This document shows positions 54,573-64,000 of a stretch of 64,000 nucleotides of DNA, in pieces (the first letter of the stretch is position 1; the number at the start of each line of letters is the position of its first letter). A program made the translations under genes and the position numbers. Location: positions 29,575,899 through 29,639,898 of the forward strand of contig OX377205.1 in assembly GCA_947396885.1 (NCBI GenBank). The letters run 5' to 3'. The DNA comes from Heligmosomoides polygyrus polygyrus. Its lineage: Eukaryota; Nematoda; Chromadorea; Rhabditida; Heligmosomidae. The notes beneath the pieces were generated by a model, which did not search any database, was not told where the DNA came from, and was given only the letters and a program-made list of their open reading frames with translations.

Positions 54573-55610
54573 ATGCCATCGCATCCAAAAGAGGACGAGT
54601 TTGAGAAAAAACGCCATGACGAGGAGCGCAAGCTGATCAACGAAATCCGCCGCAAGCGAAAGTACATCAAAGTCGCGCCGTCGTTCCCGTCCGAAGACGA
54701 CATACCAAGCAAGATCCGTGGATTCCTGTGTATCATTATTGATTTCACTAGATCTAGTGACCTTGCTGAGACCTTTGCCTCTATTAGTGGAAAAAATCCT
54801 CAATTCTTTCCCAGGATGGAGGCCACACTGTATAAGTGTCGATTGGAGAGAATACATCTCGAGGCATGCAACACCGCTGAGAGGATACGGAGCGCTGCTG
54901 AGGGTCTATCCATGGCATACGAGCTGTACCGCCTCCTACTGCTCACGGACAACGATTTATCCGACTCCAGACATACGTCCTTTGGAATGGAAGAGCAAGG
55001 AGTTCCGCTCGAGCCTAGTTTTACAGCGGACTTTGTTCGTAGGGAGCTAGACTTCTACGAAAATTTCTGCCAGAGCATCGCTATCGAGATCAGAGACGCA
55101 GAACTCTAGATGAGAAACGAAGTACACGAGAGTGTCTTTGATCAAATCAAGGAAATTATCGTCGGGTTCCAGCACTCACTTGACCAGAAGTTCGACCACC
55201 TGCAGCAGCAGATCAGCCGCCAAAATGAGCAGATTGAACGTCTCACCGATAGCCTTAATGCGATCCAGGAATCGGTTTCTGTCATCGAGTCCCAGGTCTC
55301 CACCGAAGGCGCTGACAAGCATCCTCCTGTAGCTGATGCTCAGTCGATTCTGCATGATCGTGGAGAGCCCGAGCGTATGCAGGAACATGACGAAGTCGAG
55401 CATCCGCCCGAGCACGAGGAGCCCGTACATCAACGCGAACATGAGGAACGTGAGTATCCGCGTGAATCTGAAGACAACGCTCCTGAAGAGGCTGCTGCCG
55501 ACGTCGCTGAGGAAAACGCATTTGAGCATTTGAGAATGAGGAGAGACCTGCCGAAAATCATCACGGAGCTCGTGAAAGACGCGAACTCGAAACCCGGCTT
55601 CAATCACTAA
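54573..55610 (+). CDS. Unrecognised coiled-coil protein ORF with one in-frame TAG
   Basis: From ATG 54573 the frame runs 178 codons to TAG at 55107-55109, which is followed immediately, in frame, by ATG and another 166 codons to TAA at 55608-55610. The first part starts with a highly charged helix (FEKKRHDEERKLINEIRRKR), then a mixed helical domain. The second part has a predicted coiled coil (FDHLQQQISRQNEQIERL) and an acidic Glu/His/Pro-rich tail (EHDEVEHPPEHEEP). It has no zinc knuckle, protease or transmembrane segment. It could be a gag- or ORF1-like structural protein of an unknown retroelement, or a host gene with a recent nonsense mutation. GC content is higher than the flanks. Confidence 0.5.
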
Positions 55611-55815
55611 GTGAGTAATATTTCGGGGCCAAGAAATGAGAAAAAAGTTAAAGCTATGCTTTTGTGTTTAAGACTTTTAGCGTTATTTATTTCGCAATCA
55701 CCGAAATTTCGCAATCACCATATATAAAGTCAATATCTATAATTGTAAATTTCCAATGCGTAACGTATATCACTATAATGGTATAATTGCCCAATTTGAG
55801 ATAAACTTCTGAAAA

Positions 55816-56239
55816 CGTGAATGCAGACATCATCCCGGCCCTGCGCCCATATCTAGATCTGAGATGCTTCTATAACCTAGCGGCAGCGTACCCACCTTGG
55901 TCAAGCCTGATATTCCATCACTTGGCGACGAAGATGGTGTGCGTCTAATTGTATGTGGCGCAATGAAAGATGAATATTAGAATGGTGAACGTTTCTCAGA
56001 CTACCTCGTTACCACCCCTCGAAGAACTGTACGCCGCGCTGGCCAAGACCAAAACTGCGATGTTGTGTTGTACTTTCACAAGTCACAGTGAAGCTCGAAG
56101 GATACTACACGCCATTGCGTTTCATTCGGATGCAAACGTGATCATCGACAGTTTGTGGAAAGAAAAATACGTAGAGCCAATTCTCCCGTCGGACCGTTTG
56201 GCAAGCGTCTCTTACCTAGAGTGCTATTGCCGCTCATAG
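55816..56239 (+). CDS. Unrecognised short coding stretch
   Basis: Two adjacent open stretches: one from about 55816 (YLDLRCFYNLAAAYPPWSSL readable, stop at about 55946) and one at 55970-56239 (EELYAALAKTKTAML, VIIDSLWKEKYVEPILPSD). The first has a faint F-box-like feel. No splice pair joining them was convincing. It may belong to the same unit as 54573-55610, being in the same orientation with similar composition. Confidence 0.25.
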
Positions 56240-56551
56240 GGCTGCAAGCTGCACTGGAGTCGGACCATGCTTTATTATTGTTGCAATTGTTGCATTATTG
56301 TTGCATTATTGCATTGGTGCAAGACAACACCTAGAGAACAACAAATATTAAAACTTAGTTCTCTATGATATCTTCATTTCAATTACTTGAACATAACCAA
56401 ATCCGATAAAGAAACTTTAATAAGAAGTATTACGCGTGCCTTATAATGCGTTTTAGAGTAAATTTTTCAACTCCTTAAAATCATAAATAACATATTGAGA
56501 ACAATAGAAGAGCGTACAAAACCTTTAGGAATTGTTAATGATTATGAAAAC

Positions 56552-56822
56552 TGGGCGCAGCCGGAGGAGGTGCCAGTTGTCGCATGCACCAGATACCAGG
56601 TTCCTGGTTTGGATCCACCAAGGTCCACCAAGTCTTCCATTCCTTCGGAGCAGGTGAATTGGTGCAGGGGAAGGTCAAGCGCTGACTTGCTCACCGGCTG
56701 GCCACCGCAATTCATTGTATAGGCCAAATACACAATCAGATCGCCTCTGCGGCACCCCGTAAAAGTGGAAGGTGTGGCGCATTCTCGAAGGGATTGAGTA
56801 TTGCAGTTTTTTATTTTTATCG
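56552..56822 (+). repeat. tRNA-like SINE
   Basis: Plus orientation: GGGCGCAGCCGGAGGAGG head, ATACCAGGTTCCTGGTTTGGATCC (box-B-like region, altered), CACCAAGTCTTCCATTCC, GGCTGGCCACCGCAATTCATTGTA and a TTGAGTATTGCAGTTTTTTATTTTTATC tail. Diverged from the best copy but collinear throughout. Confidence 0.7.
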
Positions 56823-56829
56823 TTTTATG

Positions 56830-58620
56830 AAAAACCTGTGTCTAAATTACTTTTACTTTTTAATTATAACATTTTTTAATAGTATTTAATAGATAGCACT
56901 TCCACTGATAACATTCTTCATAGTTGCATTAAATATTAAAACCTACATCAATCTCACTTCAATGATTTAAAGAGATATTATTATGTTCCCAAAAACGAAG
57001 GTCTTCAACCTCGTCTTGAAAGAAACTAAGTTCAGATTCAACAAAGACGTATTTAACACTATCTTTACTTAACAAAGAAGACATTCTTAAAACCTGGAAA
57101 AACATATTCAATCAAATAATCATTAAATTAGACAGTAGGTATAAACTTTGTTGAAATGCTAGTAATAAGAGTAATTATGGAGAACTTAACTAGGACACAA
57201 GAGCCTATTCATTCCTAAAAGAACTAATCCATATTAGAATTTAAAGAGATAAAATGTTAAAATTCTAAACACTCATTTATTTTTTGCTCTCTATATAAAC
57301 CTGGGGCGCGTGGAGCGCTGTCGGAGGAGACGTCGGCTGTCGTCTGCACCCGATACCAGGTTCCTGGTTCGGATTTCCCGCCTAGGCCAACCAAGCCTTC
57401 CATCCCTCCGGGGTCGGTGAATCGGTACCAGACTTGTCTGGGGAGGATAAAGCGCTGACCTGTTCATCGGCTGGCCACCGCAACTCATTGTATGGCCAAA
57501 TACGCATTCATGTTGCCTCCAAGACATCCCGTAGAATTAGAATGCGCTGGCGCATTCCAAAGAGGATTAAATAACGCCGTCCTTTATCCTTTATATAAAC
57601 CTGAACCAAACTACGGTAAAATTTGTAAATGTCTAAACTTTTACATTATACGCGGGAAGTTGATAGATTGAATACACATAACCATAATATTATTCCCCAT
57701 CCTACACAGCTTCAGAGTAAACATATTATTAAGAAATATTAAACCTCTGGTTTTTGAACTTATTCTTCACATACCAGTAACCTTAAACTTTTTTATCGCA
57801 GATTTGGTGGATAATATTACGGAGTAGATACTCAAAGTGCTTTAAAATTCTAACAAAACATATTTATCGGTAATCAATTAATGTTTTTATGGTGATAAAG
57901 CTTTGTCTACTAACATTCATAGAGCTTATGGAATAGATATTATCCAAATGACACTAAATGCTGGATAATTCCTATTGTAGAATAGGGTATAACATCTTTA
58001 AGCAAAGTAAAAGAGCTCATAAAAAGATAGTGCTAGTTTTGTTATTGCAATTTAACTCTTTCATACATTGAAGACAAATATTAAATAGAAAAGTTTTCCA
58101 TCTAATAAAGAATTCCATCCTTTTAGATGCATAGATGATATATTGATTATACATAATTTTAGAGAAGGAGATGTATAAATTGTTATAGCTAACATATATT
58201 GAAATTATTTAGAAGTTAGGCGCACAGATGATCGTAGCTATAAATGCAACTTTTTAAGGAATAATGTATACGTATCAATATAATCAAACGGGTTACTTCG
58301 AACTTATCCAAGCGAAAGTTTAAGAAAACCTATAATATAAACAGAAACCTTACGGATATATGGGAATTGCAGTCGTAAAGAGTTCACGTTGCCCATTAAC
58401 GTTCTTGTGAACTTACATGAAAGAAATTGTCCTACAAGCGATACTTAAATGTTTATTAAAAAATAAATGTATTGGTTATAGATACGAAATTTTTTATACC
58501 TATAACAAAGCTACTACAGGCGTCAAAAACCTGCCTATCTACTTATTAAAATGGAATATTATTCATCCTATAAATACAATAAACTAGGTATTTAATTATA
58601 TGTCTCAGTGTCCTCCTAAT
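56830..58620 (+). pseudogene. AT-rich retroelement remnant, probably Penelope-like RT
   Basis: Apart from the SINE inserted at 57303-57600, this AT-rich stretch has many short lysine/asparagine/isoleucine-rich open pieces. One at about 58115-58165 reads FHPFRCIDDILIIHNF, matching the RT active-site box (F/Y-x-DD) in a context seen in Penelope-like elements. Composition resembles the GIY-YIG element at 41-42.6 kb. No other RT block could be placed with confidence. Confidence 0.3.
57303..57600 (+). repeat. tRNA-like SINE
   Basis: Well-preserved plus copy. GGGGCGCGTGGAGCGCTGTCGGAGGAG head (box-A-like at 57311-57328), box-B-like GGTTCGGATTTCCC at 57366-57379, body with CCAGACTTGTCTGGGGAGGAT, and a TTTATCCTTTATA end at 57580-57595. 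Confidence 0.8.
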
Positions 58621-58624
58621 GGTT

Positions 58625-60850
58625 TTTGTCTACTTGACCTTTTTTTGACCTCTTCCTTTTGACCCCTTCCCGCTGCATCCTGTCCTAGTGATCCTGTATA
58701 TGAACCCGTCCAGTGGTATAGGTTGCACTATTCTCTCTCTTTCTCTCTCTACCCTACTTCGGGATATTGTTGGCGAAACATTACGGTAAATTCTATTCCT
58801 ATTGTATTATAGTATTATTGTGATATCCTGTATAGGCTCCGAGGTGAAGTAGGATATAACAGACTGTAATTTGAGACATGGTTAGTGACTACGTATGTTA
58901 TGTCCTAGAAGTGGAAATCTATTGGAATGAAAGAGGATGTAATTGTGTGATTGTGCTATACATTATTGAGCGTATTGATTATGAGACTGGAACTGCGGTT
59001 GTGTATTGTTAGTAATTCATTCACATAACGGATTGATTTGAGAACAGTGGTTGGTTTAGTTGCATTTTAAAGTAAATATATTTAAAATATGAGCGGGTAA
59101 GATCAGGAATCAGGTGAGTATAGTTTTCTGTAGGACACCAGTTTTTTCATTGAAGAGATGTTCCAAAATTTTTCCAAAATTTTTTCTGGTATTAAGAATA
59201 AAATCAGTTAAATTAATTATATCCATGACTTAACTAATTATATCAAATATTTATACTTCTTGTTGTGTAAGTAAACTAATTATATCAAATATTTATACTT
59301 CTTGTTGTGTAAGTATTGGTTTAGAAAATATTTGTACAACCATTAAAAGCGATGGTGTTTTTTCAGCATAAAAGAATATTTGAAGGAATCTCCTTGATGT
59401 TTTTGAGTATATTATGGGGCAAATTTGTAAACGTATTCCTAAAGTAGGGTAAAAACAATTTTAAGTTATTAATGCTTCTGTGTTCAGTATTATTTATAGA
59501 GCAGTATTCAATAGTAACTTTGTTTCTGGGTTCAATGTGTTCTACATTAAAAATTATTTGTAATCTATTTTAAAATGTCGGTTAGTAGAAGAGATGTGGT
59601 GCTATTTGCTCTCCCGTAATAATTCTAAATTTTAAAAAATTTCTGTGCAACTTAGGAATACCGTGAATACGTGTTATAGTGTTTACTTTGCTAAATCGTT
59701 GCTATTAATGAATTGTAAATGTTGTTCAATAATACTATATTGTTCAATGTAATTATTGATTAGTGATATTTTCCTTCATATGTGTTAAGATGTAGATTCC
59801 ACAATTGTTATTAGCTTTGTCTAAGATATAAAAAGAAAACGAAACCGTCGGAAAATTTTTTAAAAATATTTCTAACAATGTGTATCGCATGTATTTTTTA
59901 TTATTTTAAGATACGTTGCTTAGGGACTAGGTTCCTTTATGAAGTGTTTATTGATTGATAATTTTATTATATAAATAATTGCGTAATTTATGTTTATTTT
60001 TAAATATCTTGGTAAAGTTTCCGACCTGTTGATTTACAATTTGAACAAAACTACAAAAACAAAAAAATTTATGAAAAAGGAAAGAAGTCTAAATTTGCAA
60101 CCAATGTTAGGTAAACCTTCATCTTGTTAGCTTGTTATATCTTGTTTTGTTGTTATTGAGCTTGTTATATCTCGTAATTACCAGAAGCGTACGTGATTTT
60201 ATCCTCCTAATTACCAGAAGAGTACGTGATTTTTAAGGAAAGAATTGCTGCAAATACAGCTGTTTTCTGTAATTTATATTACTACCAATCATTAAGATTT
60301 TAAAGAATCTTTTTGTAAATAGTTGAAAAATATTTTGGAAAGAGGTGTGTTACAAGTATAAGTAGTTCTAATTTCTCTTCTATTTTTTTACAAGAGGTTG
60401 TGGAAAGGAAAATGAAACAGAGCGATAGTGGTACTAAATTGAAGTTGTTTAGATGAGAAGGGTCGAGCATGAGCGGCGCAGGTAAACGTTGCAGGAGAAA
60501 CCAACACGCGTTCGTTGAATGGGTACACATAGTTGGATTGCCCAATAAGGAACATTGGAGGTACGATGGACTGCTGTCACATTTGGAGTAGGTGACCGCG
60601 CACGAATTTAAAGAATATAAATGTTATTGAGCGGTTCAAAAAATTAATTAATTTAGAAGTAAAAGGAACGCTTAAGATATAATGGTGATGGGAAACCAAC
60701 ACCTCTTTCGTGGCCATCATCCACTGGTGATGCACATGGATGCACACATGCACATGGGATGCCTGATTTGCGGGCAATGATATATTGGTGAAGTGTAGAG
60801 GTAGATTTTACACAGTGAAGCTTACACTTTTTATGCCAGACATTGTCTTT
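58625..60850. other. No gene recognised
   Basis: AT-rich sequence with a CT tract near 58731-58752, the 42-bp duplication described separately, and a 26-bp repeat around 60174 and 60209 (TAATTACCAGAAG-GTACGTGATTTT). Minus-strand frames at 60300-60545 and 60577-60777 have no recognisable domain. Confidence 0.4.
59232..59315. repeat. Direct tandem duplication, 2 x 42 bp
   Basis: AACTAATTATATCAAATATT and the following 22 bases repeat exactly once (59232-59273, 59274-59315). It lies in AT-rich non-coding sequence. Confidence 0.85.
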
Positions 60851-60855
60851 GTATT

Positions 60856-60891
60856 GAATAAATAAACAAATAAATAAATAAACAAAAAGAA
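60856..60891 (+). repeat. (TAAA)n/(CAAA)n tract, possible LINE tail
   Basis: GAATAAATAAACAAATAAAT and similar units, of the kind that ends CR1 elements at 25.6 and 16.4 kb. No RT similarity was found immediately upstream. Confidence 0.45.
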
Positions 60892-61744
60892 AAGGCGGTG
60901 GATTTAGGCAAGTGTTTCATACGAATATTGGATATACTATATACCTGAAGGGCGTAAGAAGCTAAGGGAATATAGCAGAGTAAGCGGGACCCGTATCGAG
61001 CTAGTGAAAGAAGCGAGATTCAAAGCTCGAAACCAACTTAGAGTGAGTAAAGATATATTGTGGAATATCTCAAGGAAATAAATAAAGCTGATGTATTTAG
61101 ATTGTTGCTACGTGAAAAGACGGGAGAATTGTAAGCGCATCACGGGAAGGGAACGCCTGAAAAGCATGGCAGAAGAGCATATTTGGAATTAGGAAAAAGT
61201 ATAGTGAATTGCTACGTGCACTGAAACTAATTAACTTTTCATTTATTTTCTTTAGAATAGAAAAAATAATTATGAAATAAGTAGGTTAAATAAAGAAGCA
61301 ACATAATTATTTAGTTATAAAATTAATTTAGCTTGAAGGAATTTTAAAGTTGCCAGGACTAGGAAACATACTATCCCTGGTGTAGCACGTAGGAGTTGTT
61401 GATAGAAACGAGGAAAAGGTTAGTGTGAATGTAATCCTATTAAAATACATATGCAGAATAGTGAATAATGGTTTATTATTACATAGTATGGGTTTGGATA
61501 TGATGTTTTGAGGTGCAAACGGTCACAAAACAAATTATGGAAGAACCAAGACATGTCTGGTCGTCTAGGCAATGTTCTGTACAAGGAAGGAGAAGCCCGT
61601 TCAATTGTAGCTTGTTTGAATATAAATGTTTCAATTGTTTTTGTTATACAGTTGAATTAACTAATAAATGCGATCAGTATAATAGTTTAGTAGGTATGGA
61701 AGAGGAAAAGTAAGAATAGGAAAATAGTATTAATTATAAATAGG

Positions 61745-62670
61745 AAGTAGTAATATAAGAATAGGAAAATAGTATACAAGTGTTGATGCAACGAGTGCGG
61801 CCTCGTAGTTGGCTGTGGCAATATTGATGAGATACCCTCCTCCAGGAGTATTTCTGCCCGAATGGTTGAGCGTGAGCTGATGCAGGAACCTCGTTGGATT
61901 TTGCCATTTTGCTTTATTTTCTCTGTCTGGGTGCACCAAGGCTCTGCTATTACGCGAAATCTTCAGAAGTTTGTGTCATATAGTTGCTATACTAATGACG
62001 CGATGCTCGCCTGCGAAGAAAAAGGTAATCTCTAGCGACATGCGCAAGCTTGGCGCGACCGCCCGGTGGCTTTGGGAAATTTACTGAACGTCAAGAAGAC
62101 CAAGTACCTAACGACCGACATAAACGATTCCGCCTGGTGAATTTAGATTAATGGCGATGAGCTTGCACGCACTTCGTTTTCAAGTACTAGGGATCAAGAA
62201 TGGCGTCCGAAGCAAATTGATGTTTGAATTGAACTCACGTTTGAGTGCAGCTTAGTCCAAATGTCATGTATTTACACTGGTGTACTTTGCAAGCCGTCTT
62301 TCGGCCAACAACAATGCATGGCGTTGACTGTTGGCCTGCCACCAAGAAAGTTTAACGCGCCTCAGCGTATGGAGACGAATACTGCGCTGGACGTCTGGTG
62401 TCACATGCAAGGACTGCATGGAAAAATGTGCCACATAGCAGAAGTTGCGCGAAGCTGATTTGCGAGAGTACGGCCACGTTCAAGGAAAAGCGTGCTAGAC
62501 GGCAAAGCCGTACTGGGCTGATACGTAACACAAAGACATGAAAATTGCCGGAGTTTACCTTGATCAAGTGCAGAATCGGGCAAGGAGTAGCCACCAGAAG
62601 AGCGGACCCTGCGACCATGCTAAACAAAAGCCGAAGAAGATGATGAAACAAAAGCGGAAGAAGAATCATT
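61745..62670 (+). pseudogene. RTE-type LINE fossil (RT palm to 3' end)
   Basis: Decayed plus-strand copy. VHQGSAITRNLQKFV (block with QGS) lies near 61930, TNDAMLACEEKGNL (degenerate YADD box) near 61990, and LLNVKKTKYLTTDIND at 62080-62130, closely matching VTKTIHLTTDVNE at 27.5 kb. INGDELARTSF follows at 62150, a thumb segment near 62300-62450, and an AAG-rich end at 62630-62665 (GAAGAAGATGATGAAAC). Many frameshifts. Confidence 0.7.
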
Positions 62671-62679
62671 TTCAATTTT

Positions 62680-64000
62680 TGCCCGCCCCTTATATTGCGA
62701 GCACGCTGATTCTTTGTAATAGCATCGGGAAGTGCTTGTTATGGTTCACGATTTGTAAACATACCTTATGTTGCTTAAGCTTACATAATCCATCAAGCAA
62801 CCGACAGAAATCTTACTCTGCCCAGTACGTACCTCTTGACAAAATTGTCCAATGTTGCCGAATCACGTGATGGTGCACCGATGTAAATGTTTTTCGAGTA
62901 TTGAATTCAACGATCCAGCTGCTTCGATTGTACTTTTCTTGTATTACACAGGTTTTCCACTTTGTAAAATAAATATTAGACTTCAAGTCACAAGCAGATT
63001 TTCGTTGTCTTGAAACGATACCACAATTGTATACTCTAACTTTGATCCCTCCTCACAATTGTTTGGTCGTGACGCCAAACTACTGAGCTCTCCACATTTG
63101 CCTTTGTCGAATAGAAATAACGCAAACAGCTCCTTTCGAGGTGCCTTCAAAAAGCAAGTTGAGGGCACCTAAAGCAGTTTGCAGAGAAGGGTAACCTTTA
63201 TATATTCCAACTTATGTCCACACACAATGGCGGTTGAGAACTTGAGTCAAACAGGTTCAGTACTTACGCCGATATTCGCTTCCACTTTGGTAGCGAAAAT
63301 GGAAGTATATTTGTGATCTAAGAAAATAAAAATAAACGGCGGAAAAAATAAACGACAACAAAATAAAAAAGACTTGAAAGCGTTGTATGCGAAAAGCAAG
63401 GGAACACATATAATAATATTACCGCCAGCACACTACCCTCTTATCCCAATTTTCAAAAATGAAGAATAATCTGTTCAAAAAAAGGGGGCTAGGGCGCTGC
63501 TTGTTCGTTTCCATTACTAATAGTGACCTTCCTTTTTCAGAAGAGTGAACGTGGCGTTATGAAGGTTACTCCGCGAAAAACTTTAAAAAAATTAAACTAA
63601 ACTTGGGTTATTTTTGGCAATTTCACCCTCCATAGTATCACCTTCACTTGCCTGCAGAATAGGCCCAACATAACGTGGGATGCACATTGGCTATTCTACG
63701 CTAAAGAGCGATCAGTGTTCACGGCACTCTCCAATTGCGCCTCTGCTCTCTATTGTTGTCTGCAAGAAACAACATGTGGGATGATAGCGTTCTGATAATC
63801 GTTAACGAGGAATGATAGCATGCTGATAATCATTTACTTTATTGTTGTTTCGTAGGTATCATAGTATAGGTTTGGTTCATTCTTAGTAGTCTTCTTACCG
63901 ACAGCACTTGTCCTCACTCTCCCTACTCGTCAAATCGGTGAGCAGCATGAGGCGTCCTTCAAATGCGGTCAGTCCCACCCCAGCTAACTTTAGTGGCACC
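62680..64000. other. No gene recognised
   Basis: The last 1.3 kb has no supported exon, RNA or repeat family. A near-duplicate phrase GATGATAGC-T-CTGATAAT occurs at about 63780 and 63815. Confidence 0.4.

Overview
The window reads as repeat-rich nuclear DNA of a strongylid nematode, most probably a hookworm of the Ancylostoma type. The evidence is short phased introns with nematode-like splice sites, a secreted-protein gene with a CAP (SCP/TAPS, Ancylostoma-secreted-protein) domain, and abundant RTE and CR1 LINEs, a BEL/Pao element with a phlebovirus-like envelope region, Penelope-like elements and mariners. The species is inferred; no search was run.

The one convincing host gene lies on the minus strand at 1.7-5.8 kb. 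Five exons with compatible phases encode at least 16 tandem four-cysteine modules, a 17-threonine linker and the N-terminal half of a CAP domain. Its signal-peptide exon and CAP C-terminal half are not found. Mariner debris, two copies of a tRNA-like SINE and a second mariner surround it. From 8.9 to 16.4 kb there are non-autonomous DNA elements (a 1034-bp fold-back element with mariner-like ends, another fold-back at 11.3-11.7 kb), a SINE fragment, a mariner with both inverted repeats and a CR1 3' end. The intervals 9.9-11.2, 12-15.1 and 16.4-19.6 kb hold nothing I can assign.

From 19.6 to 37.3 kb the DNA is almost entirely retroelement. It holds a nearly intact RTE ORF (minus) ending at a 200-N gap, a CR1 element (plus) with an AAAT tail, a GIY-YIG fragment and RTE fragments. 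It also holds an apparently perfect 2889-bp tandem duplication (28188-33966) and an inverted LINE repeat (34559-37327) with a solo LTR mirrored in each arm.

From 37.3 to 54.5 kb lies a large inverted arrangement of one BEL/Pao element. Copy A (minus, 37328-41149) and copy B (plus, from about 43.85 kb) share disabling mutations, so they arose by duplication of an already dead element. A Penelope-like segment in head-to-tail order lies between them. A CR1 LINE later inserted into the integrase of copy B with an 8-bp target duplication. Copy B retains gag zinc knuckles, protease, reverse transcriptase, RNase H, split integrase and a decayed envelope region. A possible small spliced gene runs directly into the gag region of copy B.

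From 54.5 to 56.3 kb are two unrecognised ORFs, one a coiled-coil protein with a single in-frame TAG. The remaining AT-rich DNA to 64 kb contains two SINE copies, a probable Penelope RT remnant, a short tandem duplication and an RTE LINE fossil. The last 1.3 kb holds no recognisable gene.
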